In this document: one piece after another, positions 9,375-17,959 of the stretch
How positions within the stretch are numbered: position 1 is the stretch's first letter
Layout of the letters: every line of letters starts with the position of its first letter
IMG/VR virus record: IMGVR_UViG_3300017986_000127
Coordinates: 1-25,055 of that record
Direction: 5' to 3' (one strand)
Origin: a virus
DNA: 25,055 nt
Notes under the pieces: generated by a model
The model's database searches: none
What the model saw: only the letters and a program-made list of their open reading frames with translations
Told to the model about the DNA's origin: nothing
Program-made: the position numbers and the translations under genes

Positions 9375-10050
9375 ATCTATAAACTCCTGCTAAATATTTT
9401 AACCATAGAGCATTTAGTGGCTCTCTGCAAGATAAACGTTGCTCTGCATGATGGAAAAATACATTATTACCTAAATAGATACCACAATGATTTGGTACAT
9501 CAGATTGAATTTGAAATAGTAGTACATCATTTTTTTCTGGAATTTCTACCTTTTTAAAGTTCCACTCGTTCATTCTTTTTTCTGAAAAATAATTTAATCC
9601 CTTTTTCCACCAATCATCTTCAAAAGGCTCTCGTTTAGGAATAGATATATTTTCTTTAGCTAACCAGTCTCTTGCGGCTTCAAAACAGTCTTTTACCCCA
9701 AATTCGTACTCTCTACCTATAAGAGGGTGACTAAGTTTTTGTGGTTCTACTATATTTAAATCCATCGCCGGATAGCTAAATATCCAATAAGGTATTCCTA
9801 ATGCATTACAGTAGTTCGTGTCGGTAATACTAGGCTCATTGCTTGCATCCGGATGACTATGCACTATTGCCAAAATATCACAACGTTTTACTATATCAAA
9901 ATAATCTTCTGAAGAAAGTATAAAATCATCTTCATCTTCTGCTACGTTTCTACAAGGAAACCATCGTTTCTTTCCTTTTACAATTCCGATTATTCCACAC
10001 CCCTCTCGGGGGTATTCTTTTTTAAAATGCTCTTGTATCTCTTCAATCAT
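9364..10050 (-). CDS. gpK-like tail protein: JAMM peptidase + NlpC/P60 hydrolase (228 aa)
   Basis: This two-domain enzyme occupies the lambda gpK slot. Residues 1-105 form a Mov34/JAMM metalloprotease-like domain with a complete zinc motif: E16 (PREGCG), H64-S-H66 (IVHSHPDAS), S74 and D77 (SITD). Residues 113-228 form an NlpC/P60 cysteine hydrolase domain: nucleophile candidate C122 in YEFGVKDCFEA, histidine H188 in NHCGIYLG, and a further histidine pair at 200-201. In this family the NlpC/P60 domain is thought to cut peptidoglycan cross-links during DNA entry. The JAMM domain may process a tail protein. Both active sites appear intact. The gene starts 2 bases after the gpL-like gene's stop and overlaps gpI by 11 bases. 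Confidence 0.93.
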   Translation of the reverse strand: MIEEIQEHFKKEYPREGCGIIGIVKGKKRWFPCRNVAEDEDDFILSSEDYFDIVKRCDILAIVHSHPDASNEPSITDTNYCNALGIPYWIFSYPAMDLNIVEPQKLSHPLIGREYEFGVKDCFEAARDWLAKENISIPKREPFEDDWWKKGLNYFSEKRMNEWNFKKVEIPEKNDVLLFQIQSDVPNHCGIYLGNNVFFHHAEQRLSCREPLNALWLKYLAGVYRYDA

Positions 10051-10052
10051 TA

Positions 10053-11012
10053 TTACTTAAACTTACGACTTCCAGGAAATCCTCCAAAAGGTAAAGGAAT
10101 ACTGCTTGCCGTACTAGCACCTCCATGAAATCTTAATTTACACGCTTGAATTGTTTTTGCACATACATCATCCGCAGCCCTTGCCGTAGTGCTTGCACCG
10201 TCTACAGTATATCCTCCTCCGCTCCAAGTACACCCAGACTTTGTTGTATCTTTTACAGTATTATCGTCATTTAAAGCACCCCTATACTCCCATGAGCAAA
10301 ATTTTCCTATAACATAACGATTGGGAATCTGTAGACCCTCTACATCGAAAGGGCTTGATAACTCAAACTGTACTAAAAGATTATTTTCTGCCGCCACTCT
10401 ATCAAGAATATACTTTCCTACCGGGAATTCTTTAGGAGAGGGAACAGGGTCTGTTGTGGCAATACCATTTTGTTGAGTTTCTCTATCTGTATATGCATAA
10501 TATACAGCATTAGAATTTGACTCAAGTTTTACATAAGTATTTTTTCTTAATGTTTTTCTGTAAGTTACTTTGGAGCCTAAAATTTGCTCATTCGACGTTA
10601 TTCCTAAACTATTCAGTAAGGTATCCTCTTCAGAATCGTATCCGCCTCCTCCAGAAAAATTAGTCTCTCCATCGGCAGCAGTATTAGAAGAAGCTATTGG
10701 ATAGTCGGAAATATTTCTAGCTAAAGATACAACATTGGCAATTGATAAAGTTGGTCGAGCCATCGCTCCCGAACTATCAATAGAGACTCCCTCTAATGCT
10801 ATAGGACAGGCCAAATACTCTGCCCATACATTTGTGCTGCCATTAAAATAAGGCATCACTAAATTATATTCGCCATCTTCCAGACCGTCTATTAGGTGAA
10901 TAGTTTGAGTTACACTTGTTGAGCCATTATACCAAACGAGATTAAGATCAAATAACTCAATATAAGCGTCATCAATTTCTAGTTCCTGTACTGTATCGAT
11001 TAGATCTGTCAT
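10053..11012 (-). CDS. gpL-like minor tail protein, predicted iron-sulfur protein (319 aa)
   Basis: This is the lambda gpL equivalent, part of the ring at the tail tip on which the tube is nucleated. The N-terminal half (1-230) is beta-rich with the ELFDLNLVWYNG and GVSIDSSGAMARPTLSIANV segments seen in the family. The C-terminal domain holds four cysteines, C239 (GKFCSWEYRG), C261 (SGCTWSGG), C284 and C291 (DVCAKTIQACKLRFHGG). These match the four cysteines that ligate a [4Fe-4S] cluster in lambda gpL. The protein ends LPFGGFPGSRKFK, a typical family tail. The ATG overlaps the gpM-like gene's stop by one base. A Gly-rich loop (SGGGGYD, about 120-126) is an unremarkable local feature. Confidence 0.92.
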   Translation of the reverse strand: MTDLIDTVQELEIDDAYIELFDLNLVWYNGSTSVTQTIHLIDGLEDGEYNLVMPYFNGSTNVWAEYLACPIALEGVSIDSSGAMARPTLSIANVVSLARNISDYPIASSNTAADGETNFSGGGGYDSEEDTLLNSLGITSNEQILGSKVTYRKTLRKNTYVKLESNSNAVYYAYTDRETQQNGIATTDPVPSPKEFPVGKYILDRVAAENNLLVQFELSSPFDVEGLQIPNRYVIGKFCSWEYRGALNDDNTVKDTTKSGCTWSGGGYTVDGASTTARAADDVCAKTIQACKLRFHGGASTASSIPLPFGGFPGSRKFK

Positions 11013-11458
11013 TAGGTAGCAGGCTCATATACTCGTTTAAGGGTAGCTTGAATAGACACAGCACTTTCTTGTAAATAAACTAAATTATACCCTTCACAAG
11101 TAACACGAATTGTTTCAGGCGTTCCGTCAGATGTGCTATTTTCAGGGTCAAATAAAGTGTTTGTTACTTTTAAGTCAAAGTTTAGACCCTGTTTTAGATC
11201 AAAAAAAGCAGCAATTAAATTTGCTTCCTTGTAGTCCCTGTTATTAAATGAAATAGATATATTTTCTTGTTTTGTATTTATGCCGTCTAAAGCTCGCTGT
11301 TCGTACCCATCTCCAAATTTTGCAGTTAAAAGAGAGTAGCTTACTTGGCGATTTAATCCTCTATCTGCTTTAACTTCGTAGGTTTGAGTTCTTCCAGTGT
11401 CTCCAAAAATACTTTGTAAATCTGCTGTGCTTATTGTAAAACTATATTGTTTTGCCAT
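11012..11458 (-). CDS. gpM-like minor tail protein (148 aa)
   Basis: This is the lambda gpM equivalent, a small tail-tip subunit placed between the tape measure and gpL genes. The family hallmark AKFGDGYEQRALDGIN is at about residues 46-61. It is followed by the alternating pattern of a beta-sandwich, AAFFDLKQGLNFDLKVTN and a closing strand (IQATLKRVYEP). Its length is close to the family norm of 110-150 residues. Start and stop overlap the neighbouring genes by one base each (TAATG), so it is probably translationally coupled to the tape measure. No membrane segment or unusual residue is visible. Confidence 0.92.
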   Translation of the reverse strand: MAKQYSFTISTADLQSIFGDTGRTQTYEVKADRGLNRQVSYSLLTAKFGDGYEQRALDGINTKQENISISFNNRDYKEANLIAAFFDLKQGLNFDLKVTNTLFDPENSTSDGTPETIRVTCEGYNLVYLQESAVSIQATLKRVYEPAT

Positions 11459-14400
11459 TATGCGGCTCCATAAGGGCTAAGAATGCCCCCTGAACGTTTT
11501 TGATTTTGTAACTCTTTCTGTACCGCTGCTGCAATAACATTTCCTAAATTTTTTCCTTGCTGCGAATCACTTCCTGCAATATTTTGCTGTGCATTTCCAT
11601 TTCCATCAATGTTTACATTTACTACAACATTATTACTTTGATTATTTCCTCTCATCTCTACAGGAATAGCATTTCCATTTGGAAGAGGTACTACGGCTTC
11701 TGTTCCGTGAAGAATTGCAGGATACCCAGCATTTCGACCTCTTGCTATTCCTCCAGTAGCATATCCAGGGACGGGCTCAAACATTCCTCCTGTTCTACCA
11801 TAAAGTAGCCCCACGCCCTGTCCACTAGCACCACTATTTGTAAAGCCGGACATAGTATCTATATTTGTAGGAATACCACCGGCTCCAGCACCTAAAACAG
11901 GAACACCTAATCCAGGTAAAAAGCTAGATATAAGTCTAAAAGCTATCATCTTTGCAATCATTTGTGCAATATAGTTAAGAATACTTACTGCCATTTCTTT
12001 AAAGGCTTGTTTTGCGGACTTAGTACCTGCTATAATACTAGTAAATGCATTTTCAAACCCGCCTCGTATTTGATCGTAAAGACCTGAACGAGCTTCTATA
12101 ACCATATTTAACTCGTATTGTGCTTCGTATTCTTCATATATTTTTGATTTTTGCTCCTCTGAAAGGGATATCCCTTTTAGCTTTTGTTGAAGTATAAATT
12201 CATTTGCTTGCTGAAGTGCGGGATTTAAAGATAAAGTTTGTTTGGTTAATCTTAACTCGTCAGTTTTTCTCTGAAGAGAAACTACAGCTAATTCGGCTTG
12301 GCGTTGCTGCAAAAATATCTCTGCCTCAATGCCTGCAAGTTTAGCCTTTTGCACGTCTATTTCTGCTATGGCGTTAGCTCTCTCCTCAACCCCTACTACA
12401 GTACTAAGATTAGTTTCTAATTCAAAAATCTGTTGAGCTTGCTGCCTTCTTTTATCCTGTAAATCTAGCAATCTTAATTGCTGTTCTAGCTCTCCAGACT
12501 GTACTGCTCTAGTAGAGAATGCTCCTGCAACAGTTAATCCTGTTCGAGTTTGGGTACTTCTTGTATCTTGATTTAGTTGTTTTGTCTTTTCTGCGGTTAT
12601 AAGTTTTTCTACCGCGAGCTTTCGCTCTTCATAAGAGAGTCCTTCTTCTTGCAGCCTTACCTGTGCCTGAGTAACTGTTAATGTCGATAAAGCTTGCTGA
12701 TACGCTGCTTCGGCATTTACTTTTTCTTCTTGGGTTGAGTTACTTCCTTCAGCAAGAGCAGCGTTTCTTCTAGCGGTGGCGGTAGTTAAATTTTGCGATG
12801 CTGTTAATAGCTTTGTAGCTAAACCAAATCTTTTTGCCTCAATATTCTGTGCTTTTTCTGCAAAACTTCTGCCTAAAGTTTGTAATTGTACCTCTCGCTG
12901 TTTAAACTCATTTATCGTTTTTTGACGCGCTACTAGCTCCTCCGAAAATGCTAAGAACGCGGCTTGCAACTCTTCCTGATAAGCCAGCTGCTGTGTTTCT
13001 TTTTCAATAGCTTTTAAATTCTCTTCATTTTGCGCAGTTCTATTAGCTTCGAAGTCCGCCAGTGCTTTGGCTTTGTCTATTTCGAGTTGGGCCAGTCTTG
13101 CTTTCTTATTTTCGGCTCGTGTAGACCCGGTTCCTCCCAAGAAGCCGCTTCCAAATTCGAAAAAGTCATCAGAACGTATATTAGTAAGTCTATCTATTTC
13201 TTTTTGTAAGGCATCAGCTTCTGTATTAGTTGACTCAGCTATTCGTTTTGCTTCTCTCTGTAAACCCTCTAAAGATTGTCGACCTTCTATAATTGATTTA
13301 TCTAAAGAGGTACGAAGATTCGTAGTAGGGTCGACTGTTAGTCCAGTACCTGTTAATTTATCCAGCTCTATAAATACATCTTTTGTAGTTTGTGCAAATG
13401 CTTTGGCTGAAGCCCCTGTAGTAATATATCCTTGAGAGATTTGTAATAGCTGGTCTCTTACTTCCTCTGGTACATTTTTCAAGTCTAAATCTTTTGCTAA
13501 ATTTGCAAATGTTGTATCATATCGACCAAGAATTCTTAAAGTTTGTTCAAAGCCTGCTGCAGCCTTTGCAAACTTATCACTATCTTTGTCTAATGCATTT
13601 AATTCTCTAAATTGAGTGGCTAAGTCGGCGCTAGCAAAAGCATTTCCTGATTGAATAACTCTTTCTTTTAAGTTAAGCAGCCCTTTAGCTGCATCTAATT
13701 GCGTGAATCTTTCTAATTCTTCATTTAAAGTTTTACTTCTTTCTGAAAACGCATCTAAAGCTTCTTCAGATTTTTTAACCTCTTCAGGCACAGGATTTAA
13801 ATAGTCGTAAAAAGATTTAATAGCTTGTCCAGCAAGAAGCAAAAGACTAATCCAACCCGCTATAGAAAATGCAGCACTTAAAGCACCTGCAATTTTAGAA
13901 GAAGCCTTGGCAGTAAATTTTTGCAGGCTAGCTAGACCTGCTTTAGTTTTAATAATGTATCCTTTTACATGAAGGTTAAGTTTTGTATACATAGAAGCGT
14001 GTTGCTTCTCAAACTTAGTTATAACTGCCACCCTTTCTACATAGGATTTTCTTAAATCAGCTATTTGTTGAGCATTTGCACCCTTTAGTTTGCCTGATAT
14101 AACTACAGTATGTTTTTTAATCTGAGCTTCTGCATTCTTTAAAATTTTGTCAGCATTTGCTTGAGCAGTTTTAGAGGTTGCTCCTCCAGTTAAAAAGTCT
14201 GCACCGCTTTTACCAGTAGCTCCAAATTTTTTAGTATCAATTCCTATATCTTTAAATACTTGCTTACTTGCTTTTTGATTATTTTTTAGTACTGTATCTT
14301 GATCCGCCCCTAAATTTTTAATGGTTCCTCTAATTTTATCATAAGATTTGTCCAAGTCTGCAAGTTTAGCTTTTTGAATATCAAAGCTTTCAGCCGCAGC

Positions 14401-15336
14401 ATCCCCCCAATCTTTAAAGCTAGGTAAAATACTTTTAATTATAGGAAGGGCAAAAAGAGTCAAAGCTCCACTAAGAGCCAGAGTATTTTTAGATAAGAAA
14501 TCAAAAATTGGAGTTAAACTTCCTGCAACTCCAATTTTTATGCTATTAATTAAATTATCAAAACTAACTAAAAACCTGTTTAAAGAGGAGGCAGTAGGAT
14601 TCATTATTTTTTCAATAGCCCCAAACTTTTTCTCTGCCTGAGTTAAAACATCATTAGCTACTGCTTGGGTTCTTTCTAGTTGTGTAAGCTCTTTTACCGG
14701 CTTATTTAAAGCTCTGGCATATTCTTCTGTTGCATCGGCAAGTCTAAGTGTAATACCTAATTCGTCTAAAAGTTCTGGTTCTGCTTTTGTAACACCTCGT
14801 ACTAAACGATTAAAAGAATCTGTTAAATCTCTGCCTAAAGCAAATGAAGCATTTTTTGCTGCGTTACCTAAAGCATCCAATTGGCTAGGATTCAGTCCTG
14901 CGGCAGTACCAATAGCTGCTGCTCGTGCCGCTTCTGCATAACTTATTTGACCATCTGTAGCTTCCTTAATACTATTTGTAATAGTTTTATAAGCAACTCC
15001 AGTAACAGCTCCTAAAGCCTCTTGACCTGCTATCAAATTTCTAACTTCACTAGCATTTCTCAGAAATTGAAAAGCCGCACTAACAGCAAAAACTTGAGCG
15101 GCAAGAGTAGCATATGCAGGAACAAGCCCTCCAGATATGCCTTGAGCCATTTTAGAAAAGTTTTTAGTGCCATTTGCAGAAGCTTGAGCAGCTCCTTTTA
15201 GATTTCTATCAGCAGTACGAGCGGACTTGCCCGTCTTTTCTAAAGCAATTCCAAGCTTTTCTGCATTTACGGCTACACGTTTTGTAGTGCCTTTATCATC
15301 TACAACTACGTCAATAAATACTTTATTTTTTGCCAT
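11458..15336 (-). CDS. Tape measure protein (1292 aa)
   Basis: This protein fills the tail tube, sets its length and is ejected ahead of DNA. With the usual 1.5 Angstrom per residue, 1292 residues predict a tail of about 190 nm. The N-terminal 250 residues are Ala-rich and helical, with SFALGRDLTDSFNRLVRGV typical of the family. Hydrophobic segments at about 71-90, 286-302 and 483-507 are candidates for inner-membrane insertion. A long Gln/Glu/Lys/Ala-rich coiled coil spans roughly 600-1090. The C-terminal part has another hydrophobic stretch (about 1110-1155). It ends with Gly-rich sequence and the characteristic AILHGTEAVVPLPNG. The start overlaps the end of the chaperone T frame by one base (TAATG), and gpM follows with the same overlap. 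No lytic transglycosylase motif was recognised. Confidence 0.95.
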   Translation of the reverse strand: MAKNKVFIDVVVDDKGTTKRVAVNAEKLGIALEKTGKSARTADRNLKGAAQASANGTKNFSKMAQGISGGLVPAYATLAAQVFAVSAAFQFLRNASEVRNLIAGQEALGAVTGVAYKTITNSIKEATDGQISYAEAARAAAIGTAAGLNPSQLDALGNAAKNASFALGRDLTDSFNRLVRGVTKAEPELLDELGITLRLADATEEYARALNKPVKELTQLERTQAVANDVLTQAEKKFGAIEKIMNPTASSLNRFLVSFDNLINSIKIGVAGSLTPIFDFLSKNTLALSGALTLFALPIIKSILPSFKDWGDAAAESFDIQKAKLADLDKSYDKIRGTIKNLGADQDTVLKNNQKASKQVFKDIGIDTKKFGATGKSGADFLTGGATSKTAQANADKILKNAEAQIKKHTVVISGKLKGANAQQIADLRKSYVERVAVITKFEKQHASMYTKLNLHVKGYIIKTKAGLASLQKFTAKASSKIAGALSAAFSIAGWISLLLLAGQAIKSFYDYLNPVPEEVKKSEEALDAFSERSKTLNEELERFTQLDAAKGLLNLKERVIQSGNAFASADLATQFRELNALDKDSDKFAKAAAGFEQTLRILGRYDTTFANLAKDLDLKNVPEEVRDQLLQISQGYITTGASAKAFAQTTKDVFIELDKLTGTGLTVDPTTNLRTSLDKSIIEGRQSLEGLQREAKRIAESTNTEADALQKEIDRLTNIRSDDFFEFGSGFLGGTGSTRAENKKARLAQLEIDKAKALADFEANRTAQNEENLKAIEKETQQLAYQEELQAAFLAFSEELVARQKTINEFKQREVQLQTLGRSFAEKAQNIEAKRFGLATKLLTASQNLTTATARRNAALAEGSNSTQEEKVNAEAAYQQALSTLTVTQAQVRLQEEGLSYEERKLAVEKLITAEKTKQLNQDTRSTQTRTGLTVAGAFSTRAVQSGELEQQLRLLDLQDKRRQQAQQIFELETNLSTVVGVEERANAIAEIDVQKAKLAGIEAEIFLQQRQAELAVVSLQRKTDELRLTKQTLSLNPALQQANEFILQQKLKGISLSEEQKSKIYEEYEAQYELNMVIEARSGLYDQIRGGFENAFTSIIAGTKSAKQAFKEMAVSILNYIAQMIAKMIAFRLISSFLPGLGVPVLGAGAGGIPTNIDTMSGFTNSGASGQGVGLLYGRTGGMFEPVPGYATGGIARGRNAGYPAILHGTEAVVPLPNGNAIPVEMRGNNQSNNVVVNVNIDGNGNAQQNIAGSDSQQGKNLGNVIAAAVQKELQNQKRSGGILSPYGAA

Positions 15337-16180
15337 TAGCCCCGCACATTATGGGTGTAGGTTTTTCCACCTCCTGCAGATTTAGATTTTCTTTCGTCTG
15401 CTTTACGCTTTCTTTCTGCTTCTTCGTATCTATACTGTATTAAAATTCTTTCATACATTTTTGTAAAAAAGAAAATAATTTTAGGGTGTTCTAATTCAAA
15501 TGTTGATATAATATTTGGAAACTCATCCCAATTTTTTCCTAGATAAGTTCCCGACATTCCTTCCCAATTATCAGACATAAAGCTGAATACAAAAAATGCC
15601 ACTTGGACCTCGGCAGGAAAATCCTCGAGATCGAGCGGCATTTTTGATGGATCAGGCTCTTGTCCAAGCTGCTCACACATATGTAGATATTTTTCTACGT
15701 CTATCTGTGAGCTTTCTCTTACGTATCGTTCAAGTAGCTTTTTTATTTCGGCTACTTGTTGCTCGTAAAATTTTCCAGATCACCTACTGTTTCGGTTACC
15801 CAAGAATCAAATTCAGTGCCATTTTTCATAAGAAGCTCTGCATTCTCTTGTGTAAACGGCAGTTCATTATTAGGATCAAGTTCAGAAATATCCACCAAAA
15901 GAAACTCTTCTAGGTATCGAAATTTAAAACCTTTCCATCCTTTAATTACTGCTTTACAATACTCTATTAAAAACTTTTCTTCATCTAACTCTTCTTGAGG
16001 TTGTCTGGTTTTTTTATCAAACTTTGTAGTAATACATTTTTTACGAAGTTTTAACAACTCCTCACGCGCTAAATAGCAAAGATCTACTTGCATTCCCTGT
16101 TTTCCGGGAAAATCAATTGTTACTGTTTTACTTGGAGTCATGAGACTCGCGAGAGAGATAGGCTTTTTGTTGTCTGTCAT
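15336..16180 (-). CDS. Tail assembly chaperone G-T fusion made by -1 frameshift (281 aa)
   Basis: A minor fraction of ribosomes translating the G-like gene should slip back one base at the heptamer at 15773-15767 (A AAT TTT). They then continue in the frame that ends at 15336. The -1 frame is open from the slip site: after residue F138 it reads YEQQVAEIKKLLERYVRESS and continues to the last codon, adding 143 residues. In lambda the G-T product recruits major tail subunits (via T) to the tape measure (bound via G), and it is absent from mature tails. The T part here is acidic/aromatic in the middle (FFVFSFMSDNWEGMSG) and ends in a basic tail (ERKRKADERKSK). The first ATG in the T frame, at 15680, has no Shine-Dalgarno sequence and lies inside the open -1 frame. 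It is therefore unlikely to be a real start. Fusion efficiency cannot be read from sequence. Confidence 0.87.
15731..15773 (-). promoter_or_regulatory. Programmed -1 ribosomal frameshift signal
   Basis: All three classical parts are present on the minus strand. The slippery heptamer A AAT TTT is at 15773-15767 in the G frame (X XXY YYZ form). An 8-base spacer (acgagcaa) follows. Then comes a perfect 8-bp inverted repeat CAAGTAGC (15758-15751) / GCTACTTG (15738-15731) around a 12-base A-rich loop. The G stop codon TAG lies inside the 5' arm. After slippage the AAA and TTT codons still pair well with the tRNAs. Confidence 0.87.
15752..16180 (-). CDS. Tail assembly chaperone G (142 aa)
   Basis: This is the zero-frame product in the lambda G position: between the major tail protein and tape measure genes, followed by an overlapping -1 frame. 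The start at 16180 has AAGGA 7 bases upstream. It is the first gene after promoter P2, with a leader of about 30 bases. The protein starts MTDNKKPISLASLMTPSKTV, is about 140 residues long, helical and of mixed charge, with no membrane segment, as is usual for G. It ends FTSNK at a TAG that lies within the frameshift stem. G chaperones coat the tape measure during tail assembly. Sequence conservation in the family is low, so the call rests on position, size and the frameshift signal. Confidence 0.88.
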   Translation of the reverse strand: MTDNKKPISLASLMTPSKTVTIDFPGKQGMQVDLCYLAREELLKLRKKCITTKFDKKTRQPQEELDEEKFLIEYCKAVIKGWKGFKFRYLEEFLLVDISELDPNNELPFTQENAELLMKNGTEFDSWVTETVGDLENFTSNK

Positions 16181-16218
16181 AGTTAGTCCTTAAAGGTTTT
16201 TATTGATTTATACCACAT

Positions 16219-16247
16219 ATTATATCGAAGGGCAGGAAAAATGTCAA
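16219..16247 (-). promoter_or_regulatory. Promoter P2, perfect sigma-70 consensus, before tail chaperone genes
   Basis: TTGACA (16247-16242), a 17-base spacer (tttttcctgcccttcga) and TATAAT (16224-16219) on the minus strand give an exact sigma-70 consensus. It lies in the 136-base gap (16181-16316) between the major tail protein and chaperone genes, 25 bases past an intrinsic terminator. An A/T-rich stretch precedes the -35 box. The expected leader is about 30 bases and includes AAGGA before the ATG at 16180. It should reset transcription for the chaperone, tape measure and tail-tip genes. Confidence 0.87.
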
Positions 16248-16271
16248 GAATTATTTTTAACACCTGGAAAG

Positions 16272-16294
16272 AAAAAACCCGCCGAAGCGGGTTT
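16272..16294 (-). terminator. Intrinsic terminator after the major tail protein gene
   Basis: On the minus strand, AAACCCGC and GCGGGTTT pair perfectly around a TTCG loop, forming the very stable C(UUCG)G tetraloop. The 3' arm runs into a T tract (TTTTTT overall, 16277-16272). It starts 22 bases past the major tail protein stop at 16317. The plus strand has only three T after the stem, so termination is directional. Confidence 0.93.
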
Positions 16295-16316
16295 AGTAAG
16301 TAGTATTATTTTTATA

Positions 16317-17897
16317 TTAAGGATAGCTCTCTTGATTTGCAGTAGCTGTATCACCATAGTAGGTAAGTACAAGCTCGTCGGCTTTATCAAAGTCGTTTGT
16401 ATAAGCTCCGAATCCAGTTTCAACAGAGATAACATCTTCAACTGAGTGAACTGGTACATCAATATGTACTCTCGGCATATTAATATACAAGCGAGGAACA
16501 TTTACAGTAGCTCCTCCAATCTGGAAAGTAACTTGGAAATCGTTTACAACTTTATCTAAGCCTGCTCCGGATTCTGTCATGTCATTAAATAAATCTACTG
16601 AAGAGCCTTTATCTACACCAGCAGTATCAAGAGTTAAGTAGCAAGTAAAGTTGCCTGTTACTGTTCGACCACCGGTTACACCTTCAATTGGAATGTTAAC
16701 ATTGCCAAGCTCCTCTGGAACAAGATAAGTAATGTTATTTGAAACTGTAACATTACCTCCGGTAAGAGTCAGATAATAATCTCCAGAACCAAAGGCAGCA
16801 GTGTCAGTAGTACTTACAATACACTGAGTGAGTCGATTTCGAATAAAGTTAGACGTTGAGTCTACTCCAGAGTCAATTGCAGTTACGCCAGTACCAGTAC
16901 CTGTTGAAGTAAACAGAGAAAACTGCATGTCACTATCTGTTTTTAAGTGAATTTGTCCTGCTGTTCCTGCTTGCGAAGCAAAAGCTGTAGTGTTTGAAAT
17001 TACATCACCAGCAGACTGTCTATCTACAATATTTTTTGCAAAACCAGACCAATTAATTGTTGCGATGCCGTCTACATCAAAATCAATAGAAGCTTCGTTA
17101 ACTGCAGCATTTTCAAGCTTATATACCATTGGGTTGGAAGTGCTTGTTTCCATTACAAAGTACAAGTTAAAATTCGCAAGTACTGAGCGATTCGACTGTC
17201 CAAAGTTAATACTATTATTTGTATCAGTAGGCATTGAAACAAATTCGCCGAAATCTGAGTTTGCGTCTACATTTGAATTTCTATAAAAAGCATAGCTACT
17301 TCCTGCGTCAACTGTAGAAATTGTTATGGTAAGAGTACCCGTGCCTCCACCTACAAGAGAAGCTGGAACTGTAAAAGTTTCTGAAGCAGTATAATCAGTA
17401 CCCCCACTAACTACTTGTATAGCATCCGCGGTGCCACTAGAATTTACAGAAATTTGAAAAGTTGCGCCTGTGCCTGCTGAACCACTATAAGTAGTATCGT
17501 CAGCATCTACAACGTAGGTTCCTTGCTCACGGTCTGTTGCAGTATCTGTAGTTAAAGCAACAGTATCAATAGACCCTGCAGAAGATACAGTTCCAAACTT
17601 ATCAGCACCCGCCATAGCAGCCCACAAGACCTCTTCTACTGCATGGTGTTCCGAACCTGAGTAAAAAGGACGTACATAAGTACTAAAAGACCACTCTGCC
17701 GGAGCAAGAGAGTCAGTAAAAAGTCGTCGACCTCGACGGCTAATTCCATCTGATCCTTGCATTTCTGCAAGAGTAATGTCAGAGGTGTTAGTAGACTGCG
17801 AAAAACTGAATCCATCCAGTACAGGAACTTCCCACACTTGACTATCGAATTCTACATAGAGTTTCGAGTCTCTACTAAAATATAATTGTTGAGCCAT
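16317..17897 (-). CDS. Major tail (tube) protein with inserted beta domain (526 aa)
   Basis: This forms the stacked rings of the tail tube. It is identified by position (after the tail terminator gene, before the chaperones) and by its N-terminus YFSRDSKLYVEF, the RRGRRLFTDSLAPAEWSFSTYVRP stretch (about 55-77) and VEEVLWAAMAG, which resemble large tube subunits of marine siphophages. At 526 residues it is much longer than lambda V or HK97 tube proteins (about 230-250). Part of the excess is a Gly/Thr-rich module at about 117-195 (YSGSAGTGATFQISV, VVSGGTDYT, GGGTGTLTITIS) that looks like an inserted surface beta-sandwich. A strong AGGAGAT Shine-Dalgarno sequence precedes the ATG, consistent with abundant synthesis, and an intrinsic terminator follows. 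The 62-base gap upstream shows no clear promoter. A fibre-like role is possible but less likely given gene order. Confidence 0.85.
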   Translation of the reverse strand: MAQQLYFSRDSKLYVEFDSQVWEVPVLDGFSFSQSTNTSDITLAEMQGSDGISRRGRRLFTDSLAPAEWSFSTYVRPFYSGSEHHAVEEVLWAAMAGADKFGTVSSAGSIDTVALTTDTATDREQGTYVVDADDTTYSGSAGTGATFQISVNSSGTADAIQVVSGGTDYTASETFTVPASLVGGGTGTLTITISTVDAGSSYAFYRNSNVDANSDFGEFVSMPTDTNNSINFGQSNRSVLANFNLYFVMETSTSNPMVYKLENAAVNEASIDFDVDGIATINWSGFAKNIVDRQSAGDVISNTTAFASQAGTAGQIHLKTDSDMQFSLFTSTGTGTGVTAIDSGVDSTSNFIRNRLTQCIVSTTDTAAFGSGDYYLTLTGGNVTVSNNITYLVPEELGNVNIPIEGVTGGRTVTGNFTCYLTLDTAGVDKGSSVDLFNDMTESGAGLDKVVNDFQVTFQIGGATVNVPRLYINMPRVHIDVPVHSVEDVISVETGFGAYTNDFDKADELVLTYYGDTATANQESYP

Positions 17898-17959
17898 AGT
17901 TTATCTCCTATGAACTTTGAAAAGGCTTGGACGTGAACGTTTGTTCGTGCCAGCCGTCT

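Noticed and set aside
15336-15680. Independent T chaperone gene starting at the ATG at 15680
   Set aside because: No Shine-Dalgarno sequence, and the same frame is open upstream to a slippery heptamer with a stem-loop, so the T domain is best explained as part of a frameshift fusion.
17930-17956. Imperfect inverted repeat (GAAC-AAAC-GTTC) upstream of the major tail protein gene
   Set aside because: Only four perfectly paired bases with mismatches beyond; no -10/-35 pair or T tract, so neither an operator nor a terminator can be supported.
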